A DNA stretch of 64,000 nt from Paracholeplasma manati (GTDB lineage Bacteria > Bacillota_I > Bacilli_A > Acholeplasmatales > UBA5453): contig NZ_JAOVQM010000002.1 in NCBI RefSeq assembly GCF_025742995.1, forward strand, positions 394,112-458,111. The letters are read 5' to 3'. The notes below the pieces were generated by a model. It did no database searches. It was not told where the DNA came from and was given only the letters and a program-made list of their open reading frames with translations. Positions 37,702-47,917 of this stretch are shown piece by piece. Within the stretch, counting starts at the first letter, position 1, and each line of letters opens with the position of its first letter. Position numbers and translations under genes: made by a program.

Positions 37702-38457
37702 ATGAGAATTTTATTCATTGGTGACATTTACGGTGAACCGGGTAGAAGGATTTTAATGGACAATTTAGACCAATTAAAGTCCGATTATAAACCCAACATC
37801 ATTATTGTCAATGCTGAAAATAGCGCGAACAATGGTCGTGGCATTACCCAGCGTTTTTACAAAGAATTGATGGCTGCAGGTGTCCATTGTGTGACCATGG
37901 GCAACCACGTGTGGGGTCAAAATGACCTCGTTGAATACATCGACGATTCGCACATTGTTCGCCCCCTCAATTTTCCTAAAGCACCGGGTAAAGGGTATGA
38001 TATCATCAAATACAACCAACAAACGGTTTTGGTGATCAATGCTTTGGGTAGAACATTTATGAATGCCAACTTGGAATCCCCATTTTTCGAAATTGACAAA
38101 GTATTAGAAAGCGAAAAAGCCGATTTTACGTTTGTGGATTTTCACGCAGAAGCAACCTCTGAAAAAGTGGCTTTAGGTCATTATTTAGATGGCCGTGTGG
38201 ACGCTGTTGTGGGGACACACACCCATATTCCAACCGCCGATAATCGAGTTTTGCCAAAAGGTACCTTGTACATCACCGACGTGGGTATGACTGGACCACT
38301 GGATGGTATCATCGGGGTCGATCGTGACATCGTGGTCAACCGATTTTTATATGGATATTCGCCTGCCAATGTGGTTGCGAATACCAAGAATCAATTGAAC
38401 GCCGTTATCATGGACCTCAAAAAGAAAACCATCGAACGTATTCATATTGAAGATTAA
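37702..38457 (+). CDS. ymdB: YmdB-type metallophosphoesterase
   Basis: A 251-residue calcineurin-like phosphodiesterase (TIGR00282 family). Metal ligands appear in G-D-I-Y-G-x-x-G-R, N-A-E-N-S, M-G-N-H-V-W and the G-T-H-T-H-I-P motif. Bacillus YmdB has 2',3'-cAMP phosphodiesterase activity and affects RNA decay and motility, and is encoded behind rny as here. I chose the second of two adjacent ATGs because AAGGTG is too near the first. Confidence 0.9.
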   Translation: MRILFIGDIYGEPGRRILMDNLDQLKSDYKPNIIIVNAENSANNGRGITQRFYKELMAAGVHCVTMGNHVWGQNDLVEYIDDSHIVRPLNFPKAPGKGYDIIKYNQQTVLVINALGRTFMNANLESPFFEIDKVLESEKADFTFVDFHAEATSEKVALGHYLDGRVDAVVGTHTHIPTADNRVLPKGTLYITDVGMTGPLDGIIGVDRDIVVNRFLYGYSPANVVANTKNQLNAVIMDLKKKTIERIHIED

Positions 38458-38458
38458 G

Positions 38459-38490
38459 CACACCTTAGGGTGTGTTTTTATTTTTTTTCT
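38459..38490 (+). terminator. Terminator after ymdB
   Basis: CACACC-TTAG-GGTGTG followed by five T, an A, and a further T-run. Confidence 0.85.
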
Positions 38491-38577
38491 GGAATAGGTG
38501 TGATATTTAGATGCCTAAAACACCCTTTCAATTGAAATGAACAGGGTAAACGTGTATACTAATCCTAGGTGATTATA

Positions 38578-40014
38578 GTGATAGATATCGACAAATATTT
38601 CAAACCTAATTTAAAACAAGCGCGTAAACGTACCCAAGCGGATACTGAATATAAGGATTTTCAATTGGACGAACGCCTACAAAAATTTGGCGTTGGAAAA
38701 TTTTACAAAATACAAACATATGGCTGTCAAGGCAATGAAGCCGATGGGGAAACCATGGGCGGGATTTTGCGTGACATGGGTTATCAACCGACCGAAGATG
38801 AAGCACAAGCCGACATTATTTTAATCAACACGTGCGCCATTCGTGAAAATGCGGAGAACCGAATTTGGGGCGAACTGGGACGAATGAAACCTTTGAAACG
38901 CAGAAATCCGGATTTATTGTTGGGTCTCTGTGGGTGCATGGCTCAAGAAGAGAATGTCGTTAACCGCGTCTTAGAAAAATACCAACACGTGGATTTAATC
39001 TTTGGTACACACAACATCCATTTATTACCTCAATACATCGAAACCGCTCACTTTAATAAAGAACGCGTCATCGAAGTTTTCTCAGAAGAGGGCAATATCG
39101 TTGAAAATCTACCAAAAGCCAGACAAAACCCTTACAAAGCATGGGTCAATATTATGTTTGGTTGTGATGAATTTTGTACGTATTGTATTGTACCTTATAC
39201 CCGTGGTAAAGAACGTTCCAGGTCCAAAGAAGACATTATAGAAGAAGTCAAAGAACTCAAAGCATTGGGCTACCAAGAAGTCACATTATTGGGTCAAAAT
39301 GTCAATGCGTATGGTAAGGATTTTAAAGATCAAGATTACACCTTTGGCGATTTATTGATGGATTTGGATAAAATAGGTATTCCAAGAATTCGTTTTACCA
39401 CAAGTCATCCACACGATTTAGATGATAAAACCATCGAAGCATTTAGAAGTTGTCCATCGGTGATGCCGCATCTCCATCTTCCCGTACAATCGGGTAGTAA
39501 TGCCGTACTCAAGAAAATGAATCGCCATTACACAAGAGAACTCTATGTGGATGTGATTCGTAAACTACGTGAAGCGAAACCAGACATCGCACTGACAACC
39601 GATATCATTGTCGCGTTCCCTACCGAAACAGAAGCCGATTTCCAAATGACATTAGATTTGGTAAAAGAAATCGACTTTGAAGGGGCTTATACATTTATAT
39701 TTTCCAAGCGCGCGGGTACACCTGCGTACAGCTTCGAGGATAATATTCCAGAATCAGAGAAGAAAGAACGCTTAAAACGCTTGATCAAATTGGTCAATGA
39801 CGGTTATCTCAGAGCGAGCCAAAAATATATGAATCAAGTTGTCGAAGTCCTCGTTGAAGGGGTTTCTAAACAAGATGAACGTACCCTAGCGGGGTATTCA
39901 GAACACAATAAATTGGTCAACTTTAAAGGGGACAAATCGCTCATCGGTAAGATTGTCAAAGTCAAAATTACCCAACCTAGAACGTGGTTTTTAATCGGTG
40001 AAGCTTGTGAGTAA
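38578..40014 (+). CDS. miaB: tRNA-2-methylthio-N6-isopentenyladenosine synthase
   Basis: A radical SAM methylthiotransferase that adds the 2-methylthio group to i6A37 of tRNA, after MiaA. The 478 residues show the N-terminal UPF0004 cluster (Y-G-C-Q, N-T-C-A-I-R-E-N-A, G-C-M-A-Q), the radical SAM cysteines Cys196, Cys200, Cys203 (C-D-E-F-C-T-Y-C), and a C-terminal TRAM domain. The first motif reads C-Q-G-N-E-A-D rather than the common C-Q-M-N-x-x-D. The GTG at 38578 is chosen because AGGTGA lies six bases upstream; another GTG at 38569 is inside that site. miaA is about 6.5 kb downstream. Confidence 0.93.
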   Translation: MIDIDKYFKPNLKQARKRTQADTEYKDFQLDERLQKFGVGKFYKIQTYGCQGNEADGETMGGILRDMGYQPTEDEAQADIILINTCAIRENAENRIWGELGRMKPLKRRNPDLLLGLCGCMAQEENVVNRVLEKYQHVDLIFGTHNIHLLPQYIETAHFNKERVIEVFSEEGNIVENLPKARQNPYKAWVNIMFGCDEFCTYCIVPYTRGKERSRSKEDIIEEVKELKALGYQEVTLLGQNVNAYGKDFKDQDYTFGDLLMDLDKIGIPRIRFTTSHPHDLDDKTIEAFRSCPSVMPHLHLPVQSGSNAVLKKMNRHYTRELYVDVIRKLREAKPDIALTTDIIVAFPTETEADFQMTLDLVKEIDFEGAYTFIFSKRAGTPAYSFEDNIPESEKKERLKRLIKLVNDGYLRASQKYMNQVVEVLVEGVSKQDERTLAGYSEHNKLVNFKGDKSLIGKIVKVKITQPRTWFLIGEACE

Positions 40015-40360
40015 GCAAGACGAACTCATTGAAATGATTCAATCTTTAGACATCTTAAAGAGTTATCAAAAGTTTGAACACATCATCAATAATGACAAAG
40101 AATTGAAGCGTCGATTTGCAGAAATGAAGGCGATTCAAAAACAATTGGTGAATGCGAAAACAATTCAAAAACCGAAGGCTTTAAATCAATTTCAAACCCA
40201 GTATGATGAGATTCGAAATTCGATTGAAAATGACCCAATGATTGAGATGTATTTAGACCTCCAACAAGAGTTAAATGATTTATTAATAGAGATTAAAGAA
40301 ATCATCGAAAATGAAATAAACAGCACCTTAACTAAATATCAATTTGAGAGTGGGAAATAG
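40007..40360 (+). CDS. ymcA: YmcA/YlbF family helical protein
   Basis: A 117-residue all-helical protein of the YlbF/YmcA (DUF964) family with D-x-x-L-K-R-R-F-A-E-M-K-A-I-Q-K-Q-L and a helical C-terminus with N-D-L-L-I-E-I-K. In Bacillus, YmcA with YlbF and YaaT forms a complex that assists RNase Y and mRNA maturation. It overlaps miaB, the same order as Bacillus ymcB-ymcA. Start GTG at 40007 or 39998; the first has GGTG upstream. The three Fe-S ligand cysteines of the Bacillus complex are not obvious here. Confidence 0.82.
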   Translation: MSKQDELIEMIQSLDILKSYQKFEHIINNDKELKRRFAEMKAIQKQLVNAKTIQKPKALNQFQTQYDEIRNSIENDPMIEMYLDLQQELNDLLIEIKEIIENEINSTLTKYQFESGK

Positions 40361-40390
40361 CCGTAATAACGGACCATCCCACTTTTTTTT
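40349..40390 (+). terminator. Terminator after ymcA
   Basis: Outer arms AGTGGGA (40349-40355) and TCCCACT (40377-40383) with an inner CCGT-AATA-ACGG stem, followed by a T-run. It overlaps the ymcA stop codon. Confidence 0.8.
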
Positions 40391-40465
40391 GGCTGGGTGT
40401 CACACTTGTAAAAATTATAATTATGAGGTATGATATTAGTAGCAAACACAATTGGGGGGAATATT

Positions 40466-42268
40466 ATGGCAATTCTAACGATGTTTAGCGAAGTTAAAAT
40501 TGGGGACAAAAAAGTCAAAATCGAAGATTTGGTCGGAACACTGATTTTTTATCCAGCAGATAAAGTTGTCCGCTTTTTCGAGTTGATTGGGTTAACTGTA
40601 CCACGTAAGCTTAGAATGGCTTCACTTAGACGTGAATTAGATCCATTTGTTACCAGCAAGAAAATTGTCCAACAAACCTTGTCAGACGAAGTGAATTATC
40701 GTCTTTCTTGGTATGACCATTTCAGCGAATCTCAATTGGTGAACTTAGTACCACAATTTAAAGATGCCGAATTAGACCGTAAATCCAGAGAAACCTTGTG
40801 GGTCAATTTGTTATCTTATCTATTCGACAAACAAGTGCCTGAAGGTGAATTGATGGGGTTTGTTAAAGCCGCCAAAGAACATCAAAAAGGTGCCGTCCTT
40901 GAAGATTTCGTCGCTTATAATGATAAATTGAATTCCATCTTTTTTGACGAACTCAATCAAATCGATGGCTTAACACCTGAAGTATTTAGACCAGTATTAT
41001 TCAAGAGTTCGACCTTGGTTGAACTTAGAGAAATCGGTAAAAAATTTGGTGTAGATGTCCCACGTCGTTTGAAAAAGAGTGAACTTGTAGACATCATTGT
41101 CAGAGAATTGAAAAACCAAGACAAATATACCAAAGAATTAGAAGACAAAGTAAACGGATTGGCAGTCATTCAACTCCAACGTTTCGCCATTGAATATAAC
41201 ATCAAAGCTTCCATTGAACTCAAAAAAGAAGAAATCATTGAGTATATCCTTGCCAATGCTTCTGAAACCAAGGAAAAATATTACGTGCCATCCACCCCAG
41301 GTGTTTATGAAGAAATCAAACCATCTGCACGTGTTTATGTGGATGAAGAACCTGAAGTGAAAGTAGCTGTAGAACCAGAACCGGTCATTGAAAAAGTAGT
41401 CGAATCCGAACCAATGGTTTCGATTTTACCAGTCGATGAAGAGGTTGAAGCACTCAAACCAGAACCTAAACCAGAACCAGTAGTGGCCGCTGAACCTGTG
41501 ATTGAAGAAAAACAAACAGAACCAAAACCGGAACCTAAAGTGGTTGAAAAGCAACCAGAACCTAGACCTTATGAACCACGTCAAGCCTATTATTATGGTG
41601 AACCACCTAGAGTAGAAACCGTAAAAGAAACGGTTGTTGTAGAATCCATTCCGAAAGAAGCTTTGGATGGCATTATCGCTGAACTTCGTGCCTTACGTAT
41701 GGATTTGAATCAATATCACCAAGCGATGTTGGATAAAGCGTATGAAAAAGCACATAGACCAATTCTAACCCCAACCTTCATGATGGGTTATGAAACCACC
41801 CTTTCTGCTAAAGAATGGGATAAAGTTGAAAAGGCAGAAGCAAAACAAATTGAAGAAATGAATACGGTCAAGACCGAACTCACCGCTTCAACGACTTCTG
41901 TGATTGAAGAAATCAAAGAAGAAGATAACCTCGCGAATGTCGATAATTCAAAGAAATCCAGAAAACAACGCAAACAAGCCAAGGTTAAAAAGCCAGTTGG
42001 TAAAGTCAGAAAGACCATTCGTTGGATTGTTATTATCTTATTGTTATTAGCTGTCGTGTATGCTGCGATTGGATTCTTAAGAGCTTATGGTATATTCCAA
42101 TTTGGATTACCAGCATGGACAGATAATCCAAACAAAGGTATCCTAAATATCATTTTTGATCCAGGTTTCGAATTTGCTAATTTGATTAAAACTTGGTTTG
42201 AAACAACGCTTCAATACATGGGTAATTGGGAAGCATTTATGAACTGGTGGAACAATTTATTTAATTAA
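40466..42268 (+). CDS. Large membrane-anchored protein with SAP/Rho-N-like repeats
   Basis: I do not recognise this 600-residue protein. It has three short helical repeats that look like SAP or Rho-N DNA/RNA-binding motifs: at about 40-58 (G-L-T-V-P-R-K-L-R-M-A-S-L), 182-215 (G-V-D-V-P-R-R-L-K-K-S-E-L) and 232-262 (more diverged). Then comes a proline and glutamate-rich stretch (about 290-375) of repeated P-E-P-K-P units, a charged helix, a basic K-K-S-R-K-Q-R-K-Q patch, one membrane helix (about 520-540), and a short tryptophan-rich outer tail. GGGGGG precedes the ATG. It stands where Bacillus has cotE, between ymcA and mutS. A role in linking nucleic acid to the membrane is speculation. Confidence 0.65.
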   Translation: MAILTMFSEVKIGDKKVKIEDLVGTLIFYPADKVVRFFELIGLTVPRKLRMASLRRELDPFVTSKKIVQQTLSDEVNYRLSWYDHFSESQLVNLVPQFKDAELDRKSRETLWVNLLSYLFDKQVPEGELMGFVKAAKEHQKGAVLEDFVAYNDKLNSIFFDELNQIDGLTPEVFRPVLFKSSTLVELREIGKKFGVDVPRRLKKSELVDIIVRELKNQDKYTKELEDKVNGLAVIQLQRFAIEYNIKASIELKKEEIIEYILANASETKEKYYVPSTPGVYEEIKPSARVYVDEEPEVKVAVEPEPVIEKVVESEPMVSILPVDEEVEALKPEPKPEPVVAAEPVIEEKQTEPKPEPKVVEKQPEPRPYEPRQAYYYGEPPRVETVKETVVVESIPKEALDGIIAELRALRMDLNQYHQAMLDKAYEKAHRPILTPTFMMGYETTLSAKEWDKVEKAEAKQIEEMNTVKTELTASTTSVIEEIKEEDNLANVDNSKKSRKQRKQAKVKKPVGKVRKTIRWIVIILLLLAVVYAAIGFLRAYGIFQFGLPAWTDNPNKGILNIIFDPGFEFANLIKTWFETTLQYMGNWEAFMNWWNNLFN

Positions 42269-42300
42269 TAACATAGAATTAAAAGTAGAAAGGTGATTGT

Positions 42301-44826
42301 ATGGGCAAAAAAGACATTACATACACCCCAATGATGCAACAATATTTAGACATTAAAAAGGACTACGCTGACGCGATAGTCTTTTTTAGATTAGGTGACT
42401 TCTACGAAATGTTCTTTGATGATGCCATTCTCGCATCCAAAGAATTAGAGATTGCTTTAACGGGTCGTGATGCAGGGGTCAAAGAACGCGTACCGATGTG
42501 TGGGGTACCTTACCACGCAGTGATTCCATATGCGCAAAGATTGATTCAAAAAGGATATAAGATTGCGATTGTCGAACAAGTAACCGAACCAGGTAATGGT
42601 TTGGTAAAACGTGAAGTCGTCAAGTTGATTACCCCTGGAATGATTATGGATGAAGGTATTTTAGATGCGTCTAGTTATAACTACATTGGCGCACTGATCC
42701 AAGATAAACTCAAATACCATTTGGCGTTTGCTGACTTATCTACCGGGGATTTGTCGTTATTAAAAGATTTGTCTGACACGGATTTAATTAAACAAATATT
42801 GGTCTTAAATATTAAAGAATTGGTACTACAACGAGATCAAAAGCGATTATCAGAACGCTTAAAACCTTATGTGTTGATTTCATATACTGATGGCCGATTA
42901 CCGTCAGAATTACTCGAAGGACTCACGGATTTACCACGCGAAACCGTGGCTTCTTTACTATACTATTTAAGCGATACTCAAAAGAGTGACATCAAACAAT
43001 TCAACCGATTGAATGTCATTGAACCAGAGTCTTTCTTAAAGATAGATTATCAAAGCCGTGCCAGTCTAGAACTATCAGCCAGTAATGGTAAGCGTCAATC
43101 GGAAACATTATTATCCACGATTGACCACACCATCACAGCACTGGGTTCAAGATTGATGCGAAAATTCATGGATGAACCGAGTCGTGATGAATCCACATTG
43201 TTGTATCGTTATGACTTAATTGATGAATTGAACAAAAACATCATTCATTTAAATGACTTAAGAGAGTCTTTAAAAGGGGTATATGACCTTAGAAGAATCA
43301 CATCACGTATCGCAACCAAAAATGCTTCTGGTAAAGATTTGGCTCAACTTCGTCAAACACTCTCCAGGGTACCAGCCATCAAATCGGTTTTAGATGCATA
43401 TCAAAGCACGTTGTTACTAGACTTAAATCAGCAAGTCGATGATTTTGATGCGCTATATACACTATTAAATCGTGCCATTGAAACAGACCCACCGTTGACA
43501 TTAAAAGAAGGTGGACTCATCAAATTAGGGTATCATCCAGAACTCGATAAACTCAAGAATGCTTCCAGTGATGGTAAAACCTGGATGATGGATTTTGAAT
43601 CTAGAGAAAAAGAGCGCACAGGCATTAAAAACCTTAAAGTTGGATATAACCGTGTGTTTGGTTATTACATTGAAATATCCAAGGGAAACCTAGATTTGGT
43701 AAAACCTGACTTCGGATACGAACGAAAACAAACCTTATCTACAGGTGAGCGTTATGTCACACCCGAACTCAAAGAAAAAGAAGCCTTCTTGTTGTCCGCT
43801 GGTGAAAAAGAACTCGCTTTAGAATACGAATTATTTCTCCAACTTCGCGACGAGGTTGCAACCTATACGAAAGATTTACAACGATTATCTGATCATATCG
43901 CCTTCATCGATGTGATGTCCACATTGGCGTTTATTGCGAAAAAATCACGCTATGTACGTCCGATTTTACAAAAAGAACCGGTTGTTCATGTACGAAACGG
44001 CCGTCATCCTGTAGTTGAACAAGCCCTTGAAGGTAAATTTGTCGAAAACCACATTGACATCAACGAATCGGGTATTTTATTGATTACAGGACCGAATATG
44101 AGTGGTAAATCCACTTACATGAGGATGCTTGCACAAATCGTTGTTTTGGCACAAATGGGTTCATTTGTACCTGCTGAAGAAGCGAAACTACCGATTTTTG
44201 ATGCGATTTATACCAGAATTGGGGCGAGCGATGATTTGAGTGCAGGTCAATCGACCTTCATGGTGGAAATGCTTGAAGCCAATGAAGCGATACGTAACGC
44301 TACCAAACAAAGTTTATTGATTTTCGACGAAATCGGTCGAGGTACCGCCACCTATGATGGGATGGCACTCGCCCAAGCCATCATCGAATATGTACACGAA
44401 AAAATCAAAGCCATCACACTATTTTCAACCCATTACCACGAACTAACCGCTTTGGAACAAACCTTAAAACGACTAAAAAATATCCATGTATCAGCGGTTG
44501 AAGAGAAACATACGATTGTCTTCCTTCATAAAATCAAAGAAGGACCGACCGATAAGTCTTATGGAATCAATGTGGCAGAACTTGCAAAACTCCCGAAAAC
44601 ATTGATTTATCGAGCCGACGGAATTTTAAAACATTTAGAAGCGGATAAGAAAAAAACAGCGTTACTAAATCTATTCAATTTTGATCAAGTCGATGCGATT
44701 GAAAATACATTTGTAACCAAAACAGAAGAGCATGTCATCGAGTCTTTAAAAGAAACAGACATCAACACATTGACCCCATTAGATGCGCTCATGTTGATCA
44801 AAAAATTACAAGACGAATTGAAATAA
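42301..44826 (+). CDS. mutS: DNA mismatch repair protein MutS
   Basis: Recognises mismatches and recruits MutL. The 841 residues show the mismatch-binding domain with G-D-F-Y-E-M-F (about 32-38, the F-x-E motif), connector, lever and clamp domains, Walker A G-P-N-M-S-G-K-S (597-604), the D-E-I-G-R-G-T Walker B, and the helix-turn-helix end S-Y-G-I-N-V-A. AAAGGTGA ribosome site. Followed by mutL after 13 bases. Confidence 0.97.
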   Translation: MGKKDITYTPMMQQYLDIKKDYADAIVFFRLGDFYEMFFDDAILASKELEIALTGRDAGVKERVPMCGVPYHAVIPYAQRLIQKGYKIAIVEQVTEPGNGLVKREVVKLITPGMIMDEGILDASSYNYIGALIQDKLKYHLAFADLSTGDLSLLKDLSDTDLIKQILVLNIKELVLQRDQKRLSERLKPYVLISYTDGRLPSELLEGLTDLPRETVASLLYYLSDTQKSDIKQFNRLNVIEPESFLKIDYQSRASLELSASNGKRQSETLLSTIDHTITALGSRLMRKFMDEPSRDESTLLYRYDLIDELNKNIIHLNDLRESLKGVYDLRRITSRIATKNASGKDLAQLRQTLSRVPAIKSVLDAYQSTLLLDLNQQVDDFDALYTLLNRAIETDPPLTLKEGGLIKLGYHPELDKLKNASSDGKTWMMDFESREKERTGIKNLKVGYNRVFGYYIEISKGNLDLVKPDFGYERKQTLSTGERYVTPELKEKEAFLLSAGEKELALEYELFLQLRDEVATYTKDLQRLSDHIAFIDVMSTLAFIAKKSRYVRPILQKEPVVHVRNGRHPVVEQALEGKFVENHIDINESGILLITGPNMSGKSTYMRMLAQIVVLAQMGSFVPAEEAKLPIFDAIYTRIGASDDLSAGQSTFMVEMLEANEAIRNATKQSLLIFDEIGRGTATYDGMALAQAIIEYVHEKIKAITLFSTHYHELTALEQTLKRLKNIHVSAVEEKHTIVFLHKIKEGPTDKSYGINVAELAKLPKTLIYRADGILKHLEADKKKTALLNLFNFDQVDAIENTFVTKTEEHVIESLKETDINTLTPLDALMLIKKLQDELK

Positions 44827-44839
44827 AGGAGGGATTCTC

Positions 44840-46552
44840 ATGGCAACCATCATCAAATTAGACGAACGACTATCCAACATGATCGCTGCTGGAGAAGTCG
44901 TCACCCGTCCGGCATCGGCACTCAAAGAATTGATAGAAAATGCCATTGATGCGAAATCAACGAAAATTGAAATTCATCTTAAAAACCATGGTCTAGAAGA
45001 AATTAAAGTGCTCGATAATGGCATTGGGATGGATAAAACAGACCTACATTTGGCGTTTTTAAGACACGCCACTTCAAAAATCAAAAATGAATTTGACCTA
45101 GCCCATATTGTGAGTCTAGGGTTTCGTGGTGAAGCGGTCCCAGCGATTGCATCGGTTTCAAAAATGGTGATTTCTTCAAAAACACCTCAAACCGATCCTT
45201 ATTTTGTCACCTATGAAGGTGGGACATTCATCGAAGAAGGGTACGTGGCTTTAAATCAAGGTACCGAAGTCAAAGTCAGAGACTTGTTTTATAATGTCCC
45301 TGCTCGATTAAAATACATCAAATCGCCACAAACAGAACTCGCTTACATGTTAGAAGTCATCGATGAAATGATTCTATCCAATCCAAAGATTGCGTTCATT
45401 GTCACCCATGACCAAAAAACATTGAGAAAGACCAGTGGAACTGGCGATTATGTCGAACTATTCCATCACCTTTACGGGGCGGATGTAGCGAAAACACTCA
45501 AACAACATCAAACCGAACAAAACGATATTAAGATTAAAGCGTATTTGGTATCTCCACAAATCACCCGTGCCCGAAAGAACGACATTGTGATTGCTGTAAA
45601 TGGTCGGACCATTCAAAACTATACATTGGTGAACAGCGTCGTTGAAGGTTATCATACGCACTTGATGGTCGGACGCTATCCCATCGCTTTCATCGACATC
45701 AAAATGGATGTCGCATTGATCGATGTCAATGTCCATCCGCAAAAGAAAGAAATTAAATTTACCAATGAATATGTCGTAGCAAATCTCATTCGCAAATGTG
45801 TATCCGATGCGTTTACAGTTCAATACGAATCCATTCCTGATGTATTAAAGGAAACCCCTAAACCAGTTAAATATACAGGATTCGAACTTTGGGAAAGCGG
45901 CATGGATATCCAAGTAGAAGAAACCAAACCAAGGACTTTTAATACACCGGACGTAACGGTAAGTGAAACGAAGAAATTACCACTGATGAGTTATGTAGGT
46001 GTTTACGCAGGGACTTATTTATTGTTTCAAAATCCAACTGGGCTATACTTGGTTGACCAACATGCGGCTGCCGAACGTATCCGTTATGAAATGATTTATG
46101 ACAGATTAGGGGCCATCAAAACGGAGCACAAACAGTTATTGACGCCCATGACATATACATTTAGACCAGTTGAAATTGACATCATTGAACAAAACAAAGC
46201 CTTGATTGCTTCATATGGGCTAGACTTTGAACCGTTCCAAGATAGCTATATTTTAAGAGAACTACCGATATGGTTAGAAGACAAAGATGTGGACTATATG
46301 GTTTATGGTTTGATTGAACAACTCAGACAATACCAATCGATTGATTTAAAAAAACTAAGAGATCAACTCGCTAAAGATGTCGCTTGTAAAGGCGCAATCA
46401 AAGCCAACAAACCACTATCCACCATTGAAATAGAACACTTGATGACACAACTCAATGCCTGTGAAAATCCATATTATTGTCCTCATGGCAGACCCATTGT
46501 CATTTCATTCACACAGTATGAAATTGAAAAATTGTTTAAGAGGATTGTATGA
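44840..46552 (+). CDS. mutL: DNA mismatch repair protein MutL
   Basis: A GHKL ATPase with N-I-D-A and G-F-R-G-E-A motifs in the N-terminal half of 570 residues. The C-terminal domain holds the metal-dependent nicking-endonuclease motif D-Q-H-A-x2-E-x4-E (about 406-417), A-C-K-G-A-I and C-P-H-G-R-P. So it nicks DNA itself, as in MutH-less bacteria. AAGGAGGG ribosome site. The stop overlaps the miaA start by four bases. Confidence 0.96.
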   Translation: MATIIKLDERLSNMIAAGEVVTRPASALKELIENAIDAKSTKIEIHLKNHGLEEIKVLDNGIGMDKTDLHLAFLRHATSKIKNEFDLAHIVSLGFRGEAVPAIASVSKMVISSKTPQTDPYFVTYEGGTFIEEGYVALNQGTEVKVRDLFYNVPARLKYIKSPQTELAYMLEVIDEMILSNPKIAFIVTHDQKTLRKTSGTGDYVELFHHLYGADVAKTLKQHQTEQNDIKIKAYLVSPQITRARKNDIVIAVNGRTIQNYTLVNSVVEGYHTHLMVGRYPIAFIDIKMDVALIDVNVHPQKKEIKFTNEYVVANLIRKCVSDAFTVQYESIPDVLKETPKPVKYTGFELWESGMDIQVEETKPRTFNTPDVTVSETKKLPLMSYVGVYAGTYLLFQNPTGLYLVDQHAAAERIRYEMIYDRLGAIKTEHKQLLTPMTYTFRPVEIDIIEQNKALIASYGLDFEPFQDSYILRELPIWLEDKDVDYMVYGLIEQLRQYQSIDLKKLRDQLAKDVACKGAIKANKPLSTIEIEHLMTQLNACENPYYCPHGRPIVISFTQYEIEKLFKRIV

Positions 46553-47424
46553 AAAAAGTCGTTGTGATTTGTGGGCCTACAGCCGTAGGTAAGACCAAAC
46601 TATCCATCGATTTGGCCAAACATTTTAAAGCAGAAATCATCTCAGGTGATTCTGTTCAAGTATTTCGAAGACTCGATATTGGGTCTGCGAAAATTACACC
46701 TGCAGAACAAGCGGGCATACCACATCACATGATCGATATCTTAGACCCTACGGAAGCATTTGATGTCGCAAGCTTTCAACGCTTGGTTCGAACACACATT
46801 GAACAAATCGAAACCCCATTCGTGGTAGGTGGTACTGGTTTATACATTAAAGCTGCGTTGTTTGATTATGAATTCAACAATCCAAAACGCGATATTGATG
46901 CTGAAAAAGCCTTAGACGATATCGATAATGAAACCCTCCACAAACAATTAATGGTGATTGACCCAGAAACAGCGAAAACACTGCATCCCAACAATCGCAG
47001 ACGGGTATTAAGAGCCCTCACTTTGGCACAAGAAACCAAACGCAGTACCCTCCAAAAGAAGGATGTACCAGTGTATGATGCACTTATTATATACGCTTCT
47101 ATGGAACGTTCGTTGCTCTATGAACGCATCAACCGACGTGTGGACTTAATGATGGAAGAGGGCTTTTTAGACGAAGTCAAAGCTTTGAAAGCAGAGGGAA
47201 TTGAATTGGATATTTTAGGGTATCGTGAATTATCACAATACCTAGATGGTATCTATGCCTTGGAAGTTGCTATCGAAGAAATCAAAAAGAAAACCAGACA
47301 TTTGGCAAAAAGACAACAAACCTGGTTCAGCAACCAAATGCATGCTGAACTGGTGGATATGGCAGACTATGAATTTGCTTTACGCCAATCCATTGAAAAA
47401 ATAACGGCATTTTATCAGAGGTAA
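46549..47424 (+). CDS. miaA: tRNA dimethylallyltransferase
   Basis: Adds the isopentenyl group to A37 of tRNAs reading U-starting codons. The 291 residues include P-loop G-P-T-A-V-G-K-T (8-15), S-G-D-S-V-Q-V-F, G-G-T-G-L-Y, the R-R-V-x-R-A-L motif, and W-F near the end. A normal length. The product is then methylthiolated by MiaB, encoded upstream. aroK starts one base after its stop. Confidence 0.96.
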   Translation: MKKVVVICGPTAVGKTKLSIDLAKHFKAEIISGDSVQVFRRLDIGSAKITPAEQAGIPHHMIDILDPTEAFDVASFQRLVRTHIEQIETPFVVGGTGLYIKAALFDYEFNNPKRDIDAEKALDDIDNETLHKQLMVIDPETAKTLHPNNRRRVLRALTLAQETKRSTLQKKDVPVYDALIIYASMERSLLYERINRRVDLMMEEGFLDEVKALKAEGIELDILGYRELSQYLDGIYALEVAIEEIKKKTRHLAKRQQTWFSNQMHAELVDMADYEFALRQSIEKITAFYQR

Positions 47425-47425
47425 T

Positions 47426-47917
47426 ATGAATATTTATTTAATCGGAATGCCAGGGGCAGGGAAAACCACCATTGGTAAACATTTAGCAAAACAACTCAAT
47501 TACACCTTCATCGATTTGGATCATGAGATTGAACGCAATTCACTTATGTTTATCGATGAACTGTTTGAAAAATATGGTGAAGCAACATTTAGAGCACAAG
47601 AAAAGAAAGCTTTATCGGAGATTAGAGGAGATCATTTGGTCATATCTACGGGTGGTGGAATTGTCAAAGACCGCACCAATAAAGCGCTAATGAACGGCAT
47701 TAAAGTCTATATTGATACCGACATTACGCTGATTGAAGACCGTATCGAACATGACTATCCAAGACCATTACTAAAAAACAAATCGCTCGACACGCTTTAT
47801 CAAGAACGGATGTTAAACTATGTCTTTTTCGCAGATTTAATCGTGTCGAATGACGGTAATATCGAACAAACAACCACCAAATTGATTCAACTGCTAAAGG
47901 AGAAATTCAACCTATGA
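47426..47917 (+). CDS. aroK: Shikimate kinase
   Basis: Phosphorylates shikimate in chorismate synthesis. The 163 residues match family length. Walker A is G-M-P-G-A-G-K-T (7-14); F-I-D-L-D-H-E-I-E follows, then G-E-A-T-F-R-x-Q-E and the S-T-G-G-G-I-V loop, and R-P-L-L lid arginine. The only other shikimate-pathway gene in the window is the next one, aroQ. Confidence 0.9.
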   Translation: MNIYLIGMPGAGKTTIGKHLAKQLNYTFIDLDHEIERNSLMFIDELFEKYGEATFRAQEKKALSEIRGDHLVISTGGGIVKDRTNKALMNGIKVYIDTDITLIEDRIEHDYPRPLLKNKSLDTLYQERMLNYVFFADLIVSNDGNIEQTTTKLIQLLKEKFNL

